From contig NZ_JADWYJ010000001.1 in the NCBI RefSeq assembly GCF_021354595.1, forward strand, positions 287,446 to 351,445: 64,000 bases of DNA, given 5' to 3'. The stretch comes from Maribellus sp. CM-23. Lineage in GTDB: Bacteria; Bacteroidota; Bacteroidia; Bacteroidales; Prolixibacteraceae. Each line of letters opens with the position of its first letter. Position 1 is the first letter of the stretch. Both the position numbers and the translations under genes were made by a program. Of the stretch, positions 25,740 through 35,061 are shown piece after piece. The notes under the pieces were generated by a model that worked only from the letters and a program-made list of their open reading frames with translations, was not told the origin of the DNA and did not search any database.

Positions 25740-26054
25740 TTGCCCTTTTTGCTGCTGTTGATAACTACGCATAACGCGACTTGTCATGATATTTTCAGTA
25801 TCTCTTTTTTAAACCTCTAATAGGGTGGTATAACATCACCTATTCTCTTGAATCGCTAAAATTCCGGAAATTCTCAGCAATCACTCCTGCCTGTTCTGTG
25901 TTGATTGCAGTTGCGTACTCAAGGCCTTTACTTTTAACTTGTTCTAAAATAAATATAAAAAGTATTCCTGCTGCCGGTGAAGCATATGTTTTAGGTCAGT
26001 CTCCTAAGTTCAAACCTGCTTATTCTTTTTACTTTTACTGGAAAATCGAAGGTT

Positions 26055-27488
26055 ATGAACAAACTATTCCCGCTCTTACTCCTTGTTTTCACCCTTGCAA
26101 CTTCGTGCAACCAGCACCAACCGGAAAAGGGCCGGCCCAATTTCCTGTTTATTTTTGCCGACGACATGACTTACGAAGGCATTCGCAGTCACGGCAACCC
26201 CGAGGTAATTACCCCCAACCTGGACAAGCTAAGCGAGGCGGGAGTCAGTTTCACACATTCGTACAACATGGGAGGCTGGAACGGAGCGATATGTGTGGCC
26301 AGCCGGGCCATGTTAAACACGGGAAGGTTTTTGTGGAGAGCGCAGGCGGCGCAAAACAATTACCAGCCCATGAAAGACCAGGGGCAATTCTGGAGCCTGC
26401 TGCTGGCCAATGCCGGCTACGAAACCTACATGACCGGCAAATGGCATGTTTCGATTCCGGCCGACAGCTTGTTTATGCACGTAAGAGACATTCGGCCCGG
26501 GATGCCCAAAAGTGTTCCGGAAGCTTACAACCGGCCACTTTCGCCGGCTGACACCACCTGGTTGCCGTGGCATACGCAATACGGCGGCTATTGGGAAGGA
26601 GGCAAACACTGGAGCGAAGTGGTGGGCGACAATGCCATCGATTTTCTGGATCAGGCGCAGGAAAGCGAAAAGCCTTTCTTTATGTACCTGGCGTTTAATG
26701 CTCCGCACGATCCCCGCCAGTCGCCAAAAAAATACGTGGATATGTATCCGGTGGAAAACATAAAAGTGCCCGAAAACTACCTGGAACTGTATCCTTACAA
26801 AGACAGCATTGGCTGTGGGCCTGGCCTCCGCGACGAAAAACTGGCGCCCTTCCCCCGCACTGAATATTCGATACAAACGCACCGCCAGGAGTATTACGCC
26901 ATTATCACACACCTGGACGATCAGCTCGGAAGAATCGTTTCGCATTTAAAACAAACCGGGCAGGATAAAAATACCTACATCCTCTTTAGCGCCGACCACG
27001 GCCTTGCGGTTGGACACCACGGCCTGGTAGGAAAACAAAACATGTACGACCATAGTATGAGAGTGCCGCTGATCGTTGTTGGCCCCAATATTCCGGAAAA
27101 TGAGAAACGCGACATGCAGGTTTACCTGCAGGACATAATGGCTACCACCCTCGACCTGGCCGGAATTGAAAAGCCCGCGTACATTGATTTCAACAGCCTG
27201 ATGCCGCTCGTGAATAACGAGAAACAAAGCTCGTACAACGAAATATACGGCGCCTACATCAACCTGCAACGTATGGTAAGAACCGATCGCTATAAACTGA
27301 TCGTGTACCCGCGGGTTCCGAAAATCCTGTTGTTTGACCTCGAAAAAGATCCGCTGGAAACTGTTGACTTATCGGAGCAACCGGAGTTTCAGGAAATAAA
27401 AACACAACTGATTTTCCGTTTAAAAGAGCAGCAAAAACAAATGGATGATCCGCTGGATCTGCACACTTTTTTCCCTGATCTTTTTTAG
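26055..27488 (+). CDS. S1-family sulfatase lipoprotein
   Basis: A 477-residue arylsulfatase-superfamily enzyme, probably a lipoprotein (lipobox LATSCNQ, C18). The metal-binding Asp pair is in FIFADDMTY (D36/D37). The formylglycine motif reads C80-V-A-S-R84, so C80 would need conversion by a maturase encoded elsewhere. ADHGLAVGHHGLVGKQ holds the later Asp/His metal ligands and the active-site Lys. It hydrolyses sulfate esters, probably on a glycan; the substrate is not predictable. It is solitary rather than inside a PUL. The weak core preceding the ATG and the AT-rich 267-bp upstream region give no clear promoter. Confidence 0.9.
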   Translation: MNKLFPLLLLVFTLATSCNQHQPEKGRPNFLFIFADDMTYEGIRSHGNPEVITPNLDKLSEAGVSFTHSYNMGGWNGAICVASRAMLNTGRFLWRAQAAQNNYQPMKDQGQFWSLLLANAGYETYMTGKWHVSIPADSLFMHVRDIRPGMPKSVPEAYNRPLSPADTTWLPWHTQYGGYWEGGKHWSEVVGDNAIDFLDQAQESEKPFFMYLAFNAPHDPRQSPKKYVDMYPVENIKVPENYLELYPYKDSIGCGPGLRDEKLAPFPRTEYSIQTHRQEYYAIITHLDDQLGRIVSHLKQTGQDKNTYILFSADHGLAVGHHGLVGKQNMYDHSMRVPLIVVGPNIPENEKRDMQVYLQDIMATTLDLAGIEKPAYIDFNSLMPLVNNEKQSSYNEIYGAYINLQRMVRTDRYKLIVYPRVPKILLFDLEKDPLETVDLSEQPEFQEIKTQLIFRLKEQQKQMDDPLDLHTFFPDLF

Positions 27489-27586
27489 CATACGGAGGCA
27501 CTTTTATTACCGGCAATCAGTTGTGGGTAAAAGGTAACGACACCGGAAAACAAAACCATCATTGCGCATCTTTGTTATCATCCAAC

Positions 27587-27964
27587 ATGGGCAACGATAA
27601 AAACATACTTCTTTTTGATGGGGTGTGCAATTTGTGCAACCACTCGGTAGATTTTGTGCTGAAACGGGATAGAACAAAGCAGTTTTACTATGTTTCGCTG
27701 CAATCGGAGGAAGGAAAAAAGCTGGTGGAACACTACCGGATACCCTCGGATACCGACTCGGTTATCTTGATCAGAAACACGAAAGTATTTACCGAATCGG
27801 AAGCCGCCGTTGAGATAGCCCAAATGTTGCCCGTTCCGTGGAAATGGCTGTCAGTATTGCGATTTCTTCCGCGCGGGTGGCGAGACGGTCTTTACCGGTG
27901 GGTTGCCCGGAACCGCTACCGGTGGTTTGGAAAAAGGGAGAACTGCCGCATTATTCAAAACTGA
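27587..27964 (+). CDS. DCC family (DUF393) thiol-disulfide oxidoreductase-like protein
   Basis: A 125-residue protein starting at MGNDKNILLF, chosen over an upstream ATG at 27521 because the DCC motif normally lies within the first 20 residues. LLFDGVCNLCNHSVDFVLKRD carries the defining D-x-x-C-x-x-C (C16, C19), and ILIRNTKVFTESEAAVEI is the conserved second half. The family has a thioredoxin-like fold and is assumed redox-active; the physiological partner is unknown. Its 3' end overlaps the convergent DUF4924 gene by 14 bases. Confidence 0.88.
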   Translation: MGNDKNILLFDGVCNLCNHSVDFVLKRDRTKQFYYVSLQSEEGKKLVEHYRIPSDTDSVILIRNTKVFTESEAAVEIAQMLPVPWKWLSVLRFLPRGWRDGLYRWVARNRYRWFGKRENCRIIQN

Positions 27965-28493
27965 ATTCGTCCTTTTCAAAATCGCGATACAGTTTCGACA
28001 ACCCGCCCAGCCACTTGCTGATTCGTTGGATGGCTTCGGTAGTATCTAGCGATACTTCCTTGTGTTGCATTTTTAGCAAGAGAAATCCATACACAGCCGT
28101 AATACCCATCTCCACGTCGCTTTTGGCCTCCGGGTTTTTCTGGCTAAGTTCCTGAATAAGGCCTGCAACGGTTTTAAATGTTTGTGTGTAGGCCGCGTCC
28201 TTTCCGGTTTCCATCAGTTTCAGATGAAACTCGTTCACATCGGCAATCAGGTTGGTCAGAAATTGCAGGTGCCCTTTTTCCCTGATCTGCTCGCGCTCCA
28301 TCATCAGAATCAGGTTCGCATACCAGTCGGTAATGGCTGCTTTTGTTTTTTCGTCGGCTTTGTAGCCACTCACCAGCCGCTGTTCAATCAGTTCCATATC
28401 CAGCTTGAACGCCCGGATCAAATCTTCCACCTGGTATAAGTACAAAATGTACTCAACTATGTTCTCTTTTCGTTTTTGTTTGGCTACCAGCAT
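27951..28493 (-). CDS. DUF4924 family protein
   Basis: A 180-residue all-helical cytoplasmic protein that matches the Bacteroidota-specific DUF4924 pattern: MLVAKQKRKENIVEYILYLYQVEDLIRA at the start and FLLLKMQHKEVS ... ISKWLGGLSKLYRDFE at the end. It has no signal peptide or catalytic motif. The family's function is unknown. It overlaps the convergent DCC gene at the 3' end. The 139-bp upstream region is low in complexity and holds repeated GTTCA-type words. Confidence 0.85.
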   Translation of the reverse strand: MLVAKQKRKENIVEYILYLYQVEDLIRAFKLDMELIEQRLVSGYKADEKTKAAITDWYANLILMMEREQIREKGHLQFLTNLIADVNEFHLKLMETGKDAAYTQTFKTVAGLIQELSQKNPEAKSDVEMGITAVYGFLLLKMQHKEVSLDTTEAIQRISKWLGGLSKLYRDFEKDEFSFE

Positions 28494-28514
28494 ATCTTGA
28501 GTTCTTTATATAAT

Positions 28515-28552
28515 TTAGAGTTCAGTGTTCAAAGTTCAGAGCTCAAATACTT
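28515..28552. repeat. Short degenerate GTTCA/AGTTC tandem words
   Basis: The stretch around GAGTTCAGTGTTCAAAGTTCAGAG repeats a 7-8 base word (GTTCAgag/GTTCAaa) four times with changes. It sits in the gap between the DUF4924 and S4-protein genes. It looks like simple-sequence intergenic filler common in Bacteroidota. Confidence 0.4.
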
Positions 28553-28632
28553 GTAGCTCGTGGCTAGCAGCTAATTTTAGCATTCAAGCATTCTCCCTCC
28601 CTCAATCCTTCACCAGGTCAATCCTTCAATTC

Positions 28633-29046
28633 CTACTCCTCATCCCACCAGTCGAAGAATTCATCCAGGTCGCGCCGGTCTTTCTTGGTAGGTCGGCCGG
28701 TTCCCCTATCCCGTACGCTCCAGCGCATGTGCTTTTGCATTTCGAGCAGGTCGAGCTCTTCCTGCGGTGTAACGTCTGCGGCGAAATCGAACACCAGTTT
28801 GGCCCCCATGCGTTTTTCCGTCAGGTCGAGCACCTTAAACGACCGGGTAATTGGCGACTTCCGGACCTTCACAGTTTCACCTTTGTGAATTTCGCGCGAA
28901 GGTTTTACCTGCTGGTCACCCACCGAAACCTGTCCTTTGCGGCATGCTTCGGTAGCCTGACTGCGGGTTTTAAATATCCGCACGGCCCATAACCACTTAT
29001 CTATCCTGACTCCGCCTGCCACCTTACTATTTTTTGTTGTACACAT
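28633..29046 (-). CDS. S4-domain RNA-binding protein (HslR/Hsp15-like)
   Basis: A 137-residue basic protein with an N-terminal S4 domain (VRIDKWLWAVRIFKTRSQATEACRKGQVSV, about residues 12-42) followed by a KVRKSP strand region and a charged tail (RPTKKDRRDLDEFFDWWDEE). This is the Hsp15/HslR layout; those proteins bind stalled 50S subunits carrying nascent chains. It overlaps the end of pth by 20 bases and is therefore translationally coupled in a translation-related cluster rplY-pth-S4. The residues before VRIDKWLW are not conserved, so a slightly later start is possible. Confidence 0.85.
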   Translation of the reverse strand: MCTTKNSKVAGGVRIDKWLWAVRIFKTRSQATEACRKGQVSVGDQQVKPSREIHKGETVKVRKSPITRSFKVLDLTEKRMGAKLVFDFAADVTPQEELDLLEMQKHMRWSVRDRGTGRPTKKDRRDLDEFFDWWDEE

Positions 29047-29590
29047 TCATGGTGCGATCAACCCCGATGGTTCCAAAACTCTGGATAATTTCGATGCAGT
29101 CGATAAACTTAAAAGGAAGTTCTTTCTGTTCCTCCTTGCTCCAGTCGCCCAGCACATAATCCACCTGAAATCCTTTCGGGAAACCGTCCCCGATTCCAAA
29201 TCGCAAACGCGCATAGTCGTTGCGCCCCAACACCTGGTTGATATTTTCGAGCCCGTTGTGACCACCTGCGCCACCTTTGCCACGCACCCGAATGGTTCCA
29301 AACGGCAAGGCAAGATCGTCGACCAGCACCAGCAGGTGTTTAATATCGATGTTCTCTTTTTGCAACCAGTAATTGACCGCTCTGCCACTCAGGTTCATGT
29401 AAGTGGTGGGTTTTAGCAATACAAAAGTACGGCCTTTGAATTTGTATTCACTTACAAACCCGTAACGGCCATCGTTAAAACTAATATTGGACGCCTCAGC
29501 GAGTGCGTCCAATATTTGAAAGCCAATATTATGGCGAGTATTTTTGTATTCTGGTCCTATATTACCGAGACCGGCAATTAAGTACTTCAC
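29027..29590 (-). CDS. pth: Aminoacyl-tRNA hydrolase
   Basis: A 187-residue enzyme that frees tRNA from prematurely released peptidyl-tRNA. The key residues match E. coli Pth: N10 and H20 (AGLGNIGPEYKNTRHNIGF), N66 (PTTYMNLSG), D91 (VLVDDLALPFG) and N112 (GGHNGLENI). The start is GTG at 29590, because no in-frame ATG lies between the rplY stop and the conserved KYLIAGLGN. It follows rplY by 18 bases and overlaps the S4 gene, forming one operon. Confidence 0.96.
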   Translation of the reverse strand: MKYLIAGLGNIGPEYKNTRHNIGFQILDALAEASNISFNDGRYGFVSEYKFKGRTFVLLKPTTYMNLSGRAVNYWLQKENIDIKHLLVLVDDLALPFGTIRVRGKGGAGGHNGLENINQVLGRNDYARLRFGIGDGFPKGFQVDYVLGDWSKEEQKELPFKFIDCIEIIQSFGTIGVDRTMNVYNKK

Positions 29591-29608
29591 ACAAGTATCT
29601 TTAAAGGT

Positions 29609-30238
29609 TTATTCTTCGCTTGCAGGAGCTTCTTCTGAAGTTTCTTCTTCCTCATCGTCACCTGTTGCCAAAGCAGCACCAGCGGCTGATCTTGCAGCCC
29701 TTGTCATAGCTACGCTGACAATAACGTTTGATTTTTGATCCAGGAACTCTACTTTATCCGATTTAAGGTCGGCTACTTTAATACTCTGTCCCAAACCTAA
29801 TTTGGTAACATCGATATCAATTGTATCCGGCAGGTCGGTAGCAAGTGCTTTCACTTTCAAACGACGCAGGTTGATATTTAATTTACCCCCTACTCTGATA
29901 CCTTTTGCGTGACCAGAGATTTTAACAGGAACAGCCACTTTAATTGGCTTGTCTTCTGCAATCTGAAGGAAATCGACATGAAGAACAACTTCTTCTACCG
30001 AATGCCACTGAATATCCTGCATGATTGCTTTGTATACTTTGCCATCAATTTCAAGATCGATCAAAAATACGTTAGGCGTATAAATCAACTGACGCATTTC
30101 AGCAAAATCAACTGCAAAATGAATCGGAGTCTCACCACCGTACAATACAGCTGGAGCTTTCTCTTCTGCGCGCAGTTTTTTGGAATCTTTTTTTCCAAGG
30201 GAAGAACGCAGTTCCCCTTTAATTGCTACTGATTTCAT
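29609..30238 (-). CDS. rplY: 50S ribosomal protein L25, CTC type
   Basis: A 209-residue long-form L25. The N-terminal 5S rRNA-binding domain (KGELRSSLGKKDSKKLRAEEKAPAVLYGG) is followed by the TL5/CTC beta domain (KVAVPVKISGHAKGIRVGGKLNI) and a very acidic tail (GDDEEEETSEEAPASEE). It binds 5S rRNA in the central protuberance of the 50S subunit. It is the first gene of the rplY-pth-S4 cluster, and prs lies 114 bases upstream on the same strand. The 16-bp palindrome at 30277 sits in that gap. Confidence 0.95.
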   Translation of the reverse strand: MKSVAIKGELRSSLGKKDSKKLRAEEKAPAVLYGGETPIHFAVDFAEMRQLIYTPNVFLIDLEIDGKVYKAIMQDIQWHSVEEVVLHVDFLQIAEDKPIKVAVPVKISGHAKGIRVGGKLNINLRRLKVKALATDLPDTIDIDVTKLGLGQSIKVADLKSDKVEFLDQKSNVIVSVAMTRAARSAAGAALATGDDEEEETSEEAPASEE

Positions 30239-30276
30239 TTTAATAATTTAATTTAATAATTATGGTACTCAGCCCT

Positions 30277-30292
30277 TCCGTCAGCTGACGGA
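30277..30292. repeat. 16-bp perfect palindrome between prs and rplY
   Basis: TCCGTCAGCTGACGGA is a perfect 16-base palindrome. A diverged relative, CCTGTCAATTGACGGA, occurs at 51677-51692 (12 of 16 identical). It may be a dispersed palindromic repeat or an operator. As RNA it forms an uninterrupted hairpin without a U-tract, so it is not a good terminator. Confidence 0.5.
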
Positions 30293-30352
30293 CAAACAGC
30301 ATGCATAACTACTATGCCTCTGCTTTCGGAAAAAGCGGTGCAAAAATAGAAA

Positions 30353-31288
30353 TTATTTGTAATATAACGAACTTATTGACTGATTTTTATACACCCTGCG
30401 AATAGCCTCAGCAAAGGCATCGGCAGTGGAGATGTACTTGATTTTACTGCTTCCGGCATTGGGTTTTATCGAGTCGGTAAAATACACTTCCTCCAGTTCC
30501 GATTTTTCAATGCGTTCAACAGCCGGTCCTGAAAGCACCCCGTGTGCAGCAAAAGCTCTCACAGTACGCGCTCCTTCTTTTTTCATCAGGTTCGCAGCTT
30601 TTGTAATTGTCCCCGCTGTATCGATGATATCGTCCACAATAATCACATCTTTGCCTTTTACCTCACCAATCACGGTCATGTTACCCACTTCGTTCGGACG
30701 TGCACGGGTTTTATGACAGATCACGATACCGGTTTCCAGCATTTTTGCGTAGGTATTGGCACGTTTGGTTCCACCCACATCGGGCGAAGCGATCACTACA
30801 TCTTTCAGTCCCATTTTTTCGATAAACGGAACAAACAACGTGGAAGCATACAAGTGATCAACCGGAACATTGAAGAATCCCTGGATCTGGTCAGCATGTA
30901 AATCCATGGTAATCAGCCGGTCGATTCCTGCGGTAGAAAGCAGGTCGGCAACCAGTTTGGCACCAATCGAAACCCGGGGTTTGTCTTTGCGGTCCTGGCG
31001 TGCATAACCAAAATACGGAACCACAGCAATTACCTTGTAGGCACTTGCCCGCTTGGCGGCATCAACCATCAGCAACAATTCCAGCAGGTTATCGGCTGAA
31101 GGAGGTGTTGACTGAACGATGAAAACATGCGATCCGCGAATAGTTTCTTCGTAACAGGGTTCAAACTCGCCGTCGGCAAATACCGGGCACGACGAATGTC
31201 CCAAATCAACATCCAGACTGTCGCAAATCTTTTCGGTTAAATATCGGGTGGTTCTTCCGGTGAAAATTTTTAGTGGGTGATTTTTCAT
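30353..31288 (-). CDS. prs: Ribose-phosphate pyrophosphokinase
   Basis: A 311-residue enzyme making PRPP from ribose 5-phosphate and ATP for nucleotide, His and Trp synthesis. Family landmarks are FADGEFEPCYEETIRG (substrate loop), YFGYARQDRKDKPRVSIGAKLVADLL (catalytic flexible loop with conserved R and K), MDLHADQIQGFF (metal His) and the PRPP-binding VIIVDDIIDTAGTI. The length is normal. It is transcribed toward rplY and may be partly co-transcribed with it. Confidence 0.97.
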   Translation of the reverse strand: MKNHPLKIFTGRTTRYLTEKICDSLDVDLGHSSCPVFADGEFEPCYEETIRGSHVFIVQSTPPSADNLLELLLMVDAAKRASAYKVIAVVPYFGYARQDRKDKPRVSIGAKLVADLLSTAGIDRLITMDLHADQIQGFFNVPVDHLYASTLFVPFIEKMGLKDVVIASPDVGGTKRANTYAKMLETGIVICHKTRARPNEVGNMTVIGEVKGKDVIIVDDIIDTAGTITKAANLMKKEGARTVRAFAAHGVLSGPAVERIEKSELEEVYFTDSIKPNAGSSKIKYISTADAFAEAIRRVYKNQSISSLYYK

Positions 31289-31390
31289 TCCCTATAGTTT
31301 TTTATTTGAATCCAATTAGGAATATGCCGCAAAGTTATAACTTTCGGTTCAATCTGTTTTATCCGGGAGCAGTTTTGACACCTTCAGTGC

Positions 31391-31996
31391 TTAAATATTC
31401 CCGGCATTTTTGTTCACACTATCAATATAAGTTAGTATTTCTTCTTTCCCAAGGCCTGTTTCCGAGGACGATACCAAATAGTGAGGCATCACTTCCCAGG
31501 TCTCAAACATTTTTTCTTCGTAAGCTTTCAGATTGGCTTCCAGTTCCACCGGCCTCAGTTTATCCGACTTGGTAAATATAATGCTGAAAGGAATCTGGCT
31601 AACCCCCAGCCACTCCATAAAATCGAGATCGACTTTTTGTGCCGGATGACGCGAATCGATCAGCACAAACAGACAATACAAATTTTCTCTTTTCAGGATG
31701 TAGTTGCGAAGCATTTTTTCCCATTTCAGCCGCTCCACCTTTGGAACCTGCGCATATCCGTACCCGGGTAAATCGACCAGAAACCAGTCTTTATCGATCA
31801 GAAAATGATTGATCAGACGCGTTTTACCAGGCTTCCCGGATATTTTGGCCAGTGTTTTCTTGTTGGTCAGCATATTGATCAAAGAAGATTTCCCCACGTT
31901 TGAACGGCCAATAAAAGCATACTCCGGGCGATTACCTGCCGGACATTTTTCGACATCAGTATTGCTTACTACAAACTGAGCTTCTTTGATCTCCAT
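31391..31996 (-). CDS. engB: Ribosome biogenesis GTP-binding protein EngB/YsxC
   Basis: A 201-residue TRAFAC GTPase needed for late assembly of the 50S subunit. The G1 motif is GRSNVGKSS (30-38), G2 lies around GKPGKTR, G3 is DLPGYG (75-80) and G4 is TKSD. The C-terminal [12 protein letters not shown] contains the SS(S/A)-type G5. It lies 42 bases downstream of manA on the same strand and may share its transcript. Confidence 0.96.
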   Translation of the reverse strand: MEIKEAQFVVSNTDVEKCPAGNRPEYAFIGRSNVGKSSLINMLTNKKTLAKISGKPGKTRLINHFLIDKDWFLVDLPGYGYAQVPKVERLKWEKMLRNYILKRENLYCLFVLIDSRHPAQKVDLDFMEWLGVSQIPFSIIFTKSDKLRPVELEANLKAYEEKMFETWEVMPHYLVSSSETGLGKEEILTYIDSVNKNAGNI

Positions 31997-32038
31997 AAAA
32001 ATATATTTGAATGAGTCCTGAAGTTATAAATTATTCTG

Positions 32039-33022
32039 CTATTTGATGTAAACTTCCAGCAGTTTCACTTTTCCGCTTTTGGGTTTTAACTGTATTCCTT
32101 CCAGGCTGGCCGGAATCAAAACGGTTTCTCCCATTTCAACAGTTTCGCTTCCGCTTTCCGACACAATCTCGAAACTTCCTTCCATGGTCATGTAAATAAC
32201 GAACGAATCAATATCGTTGTAATCTTTTTCCAGTTCACGGTCGAATTCAACAATGTTGGTGGTGAAATACGGACAGCTGACAATTTCGACAGCCTGGTTC
32301 AACTCGGTCTGGTATTTTGCCTTGTACTCGCTCGAATACGAAAAGTCGATGGCATCGAGTGCCAGTTCGGTGTGCAATTCACGCTCGTTTCCTTTGTCGT
32401 CTTTGCGGTTGTAATCAAAAATACGATAGGTTACATCAGAAGTTTGCTGAATTTCAGCTACCAGACAACCTTTTCCAATCGCATGTACACGCCCCGCCGG
32501 AATAAAAAACACATCGCCCACTTCTGCCTCATCGTAATGCAGCAAGTCGGTGATTTTTCCGGCATTAAACGCTTTCAGGTATTGCTCGCGATCCACCGGC
32601 TGGTTAAAGCCTGAATTGATCAAAGCGCCGTCTTCTGCACCGGCCACGTACCACATTTCGGTTTTTCCGTAGGCATTGTGCCGCTCTTTCGACAATTTAT
32701 CATCCGGATGAACCTGGATCGACAGATCGTCCTGTGCATCGATGAACTTGATCAGCAACGGAAATTCCTGCCCGAACTTCTCGTATATTTTATCACCCAC
32801 CAGGTCGCCCATGTATATTTCGATGATCTCGTTCAGGTCGTTTCCGGCCAGAAAACCATTGCTCACCACCGAAATGTTACCTTCCACTCCCGAAATTTCC
32901 CAGCTCTCGCCGCAATTCGGCAAATCGCCGTAATCTTTGTTCAGGATGGTACGCATGCGGTTACCGCCCCAGATTTTTTCGTGAAATATGGGTTTAAATT
33001 TTATTGGATATAAACTGTTCAT
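32039..33022 (-). CDS. manA: Mannose-6-phosphate isomerase, class I
   Basis: A 327-residue cupin-type Zn isomerase that interconverts mannose 6-phosphate and fructose 6-phosphate. The N-terminus (LYPIKFKPIFHEKIWGGNRM) and the Zn-binding QVHPDDKLSKER, GKTEMWYV and PAGRVHAIGKGCLVAEIQQ are visible. It is the short form seen in Firmicutes and Bacteroidota. It would bring mannose released by the GH76/GH92 locus at 1-14.7 kb into glycolysis, though it is distant and housekeeping in context. Confidence 0.95.
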   Translation of the reverse strand: MNSLYPIKFKPIFHEKIWGGNRMRTILNKDYGDLPNCGESWEISGVEGNISVVSNGFLAGNDLNEIIEIYMGDLVGDKIYEKFGQEFPLLIKFIDAQDDLSIQVHPDDKLSKERHNAYGKTEMWYVAGAEDGALINSGFNQPVDREQYLKAFNAGKITDLLHYDEAEVGDVFFIPAGRVHAIGKGCLVAEIQQTSDVTYRIFDYNRKDDKGNERELHTELALDAIDFSYSSEYKAKYQTELNQAVEIVSCPYFTTNIVEFDRELEKDYNDIDSFVIYMTMEGSFEIVSESGSETVEMGETVLIPASLEGIQLKPKSGKVKLLEVYIK

Positions 33023-33079
33023 GTTAACTGTTTTTATAGGAAACTAACCCATGGCGGCCAGTCATCCGGATTAAAGAAA

Positions 33080-33379
33080 CTAGAAATTGAAATCGACAGC
33101 GGCCCGGGCTTCTACAACTCCACCAATGTAAGCGGCCACTTTCACATGCTCGGGATGAACCCTGTAAACGTCCAGTCCTTCCACACTTTCGAAATGTGTA
33201 ATCAGCGCCAGATCAAAACTTTTTGAATCCAACTCGTAGTTCTCTCCTACCTCGATGTACTTCAACTCGTCAATTTTTCCTTTCAGTCCCAGCAACATCT
33301 CCTTGATGTTGGCGATTATCTGACTCTTCTCTTCGGCAGGATATGCTTTCAGTTTAAAAAGAACGACATGGTTAATCAT
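33080..33379 (-). CDS. Dabb (stress-responsive alpha/beta barrel) family protein
   Basis: A 99-residue single-domain protein. MINHVVLFKLKAYPAEEKSQII with the conserved His, followed by LALITHFESVEGLDVYRVHPEHVKVA, is the Dabb ferredoxin-like fold, which dimerises into a barrel. Related domains act in stress response or polyketide cyclisation, but this stand-alone Bacteroidota type has no known role. It lies 57 bases downstream of manA's start region, on the same strand. Confidence 0.88.
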   Translation of the reverse strand: MINHVVLFKLKAYPAEEKSQIIANIKEMLLGLKGKIDELKYIEVGENYELDSKSFDLALITHFESVEGLDVYRVHPEHVKVAAYIGGVVEARAAVDFNF

Positions 33380-33493
33380 TGCTGTCTATTTTTTGTAAAT
33401 TGTGCTTTCAATGCTGCGAAATTAGTGTTTTCTTAGCACAAAAATTTAATCTTTCTGCTGTGTTTGGGAAAGATAACAATTAATTAGAGGACC

Positions 33494-34108
33494 ATGCTGA
33501 TCATTGGTATCGCCGGTGGAACCGGATCGGGAAAAACTACCGTGGTAAAAAAAATAAGTGAGCAATTCTCGAGAAACGAGGTTGCTGTGTTATCACACGA
33601 CTCGTATTACTACGACAACAGCCATTTGGCACTGGAAGAACGCCGCAAAAAGAATTTCGACCATCCCGATTCCATCGAATTCGACCTGATGATCGAGCAT
33701 GTAAAAAAACTAAAAACCGGACAAGCGATCAACGAACCGGTTTATTCGTTTATTACCTGCACCCGGCAGGAAGAAACCAATACCGTTGAGCCCAAACACG
33801 TGCTTATTATCGAAGGAATATTGTGCCTTACCAATAAAGTTCTGCGCGAGTTGATGGATATTAAGGTGTATGTGGATTGCGATTCCGACGTTAGGCTGGC
33901 AAGAGTAATTCAGCGCGACATGGAGGAACGGGGCCGTAATGTGGAGCAGATTCTGACCCGTTATCATCAAACCGTTCGCCCGAGCCATCTTCAATTCATC
34001 GAGCCAACCAAGAGGTATGCTGATATTATTGTTCCGCAGGGTGGAAAAAATAAAATCGCCATACAAATTCTGACCAACCACATTCTGCAAACATTAAAAA
34101 ATCAGTGA
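33494..34108 (+). CDS. udk: Uridine kinase
   Basis: A 204-residue P-loop kinase that phosphorylates uridine and cytidine with ATP or GTP for pyrimidine salvage. The P-loop is GGTGSGKTT (8-16). VLSHDSYYYDNSHL and FDHPDSIEFDLM are the nucleoside-binding region, and DVRLARVIQRDMEERGR is the lid. Its stop codon overlaps the ATG of the exonuclease gene (TGATG), so the pair is translationally coupled. Confidence 0.96.
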   Translation: MLIIGIAGGTGSGKTTVVKKISEQFSRNEVAVLSHDSYYYDNSHLALEERRKKNFDHPDSIEFDLMIEHVKKLKTGQAINEPVYSFITCTRQEETNTVEPKHVLIIEGILCLTNKVLRELMDIKVYVDCDSDVRLARVIQRDMEERGRNVEQILTRYHQTVRPSHLQFIEPTKRYADIIVPQGGKNKIAIQILTNHILQTLKNQ

Positions 34109-34830
34109 TGTTACACAATTTAAACATCGAAGAGATTTTATTCCTCGACATTGAAACAGTACCTCTCGCACCTGAATATACCGAGCTTACCGAGCGCTGG
34201 CAGGAATTGTGGGAACACAAAATGCAGTTTCAGATCAATGCCGGCGAACCCGCAGATGCCCTGTATGAAAGGGCAGGTATTTATGCCGAATTTGGCCGGA
34301 TCGTTTGCATATCAACCGGTTACGTGGTGCAAAAAAAAGGAGAGCCTTATTTTAGGGTGAAGTCGTTTTACCATGAAGATGAGAAGTTGCTCATTCAGAA
34401 TTTTTTCAATGCCTTAAACCGCTTTTCGAAAGCCGGGAAACGCAGACTTTGTGCGCACAACGGGCAGGAGTTTGACTTTCCGTACATTGCACGCCGTGCT
34501 TTGGTCAACAACGTCAACCTTCCGAAGGTGCTCGATATTGCCGGTGCCAAACCCTGGGAAGTAAAAGATGTGCTGATCGACACGCTCCAACTATGGAAAT
34601 TTGGCGATTACAAACATTATACTTCGTTGTCGTTGCTTTGCGAACTCTTTAACATTCCAACGCCGAAAGATGATATTGACGGAAGCCAGGTAGCAAAGGT
34701 TTACTGGGAAGACAAAGATGTGGACCGCATTATTCAGTATTGTGAAAAGGATACACTGGCGGTAGCCAACCTTTTGCTGAAATACAAAGGTGACCCCATT
34801 ATTCCGTTCGAAAACCTGGAAAGTGTTTGA
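34108..34830 (+). CDS. 3'-5' exonuclease, DnaQ/PolB-exonuclease-like (DEDDy)
   Basis: A 240-residue stand-alone proofreading-type exonuclease. Exo I is LFLDIETVPL (D14, E16), Exo II is CAHNGQEFDFPYIARR (the conserved Asp follows the Phe) and Exo III is QYCEKDTLAV in a Y-x3-D setting. The whole matches the predicted exonuclease family related to the PolB proofreading domain (DNA_pol_B_exo2). The ATG overlaps the udk stop; the upstream GTG at 34105 would only add one residue. Its cellular role is not established. Confidence 0.88.
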   Translation: MLHNLNIEEILFLDIETVPLAPEYTELTERWQELWEHKMQFQINAGEPADALYERAGIYAEFGRIVCISTGYVVQKKGEPYFRVKSFYHEDEKLLIQNFFNALNRFSKAGKRRLCAHNGQEFDFPYIARRALVNNVNLPKVLDIAGAKPWEVKDVLIDTLQLWKFGDYKHYTSLSLLCELFNIPTPKDDIDGSQVAKVYWEDKDVDRIIQYCEKDTLAVANLLLKYKGDPIIPFENLESV

Positions 34831-35061
34831 TTATACAAACAAGCTTACTGCCAACGGAAAATGTGAAAGTATGCCGGATTCCGGCTTCAATAAATGTTGT
34901 TGCCGATCCGTATAAATTCATGGTCCGACTAAACTCCGCAGGAATATTAGCTGTTAATTAGTTAAAATTATCACAGAAAAAGCTGTTTGTACGTTCCATT
35001 GTGTATCGCACATTCTGATTTTTTCTACATTTCGATCCAAGTACAATAAACAATACCAACA

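Noticed and set aside
26055..27488. Sulfatase as part of the mannan PUL
   Set aside because: It lies 11 kb away on the other strand, with unrelated genes between, and nothing links it to the mannan operon.
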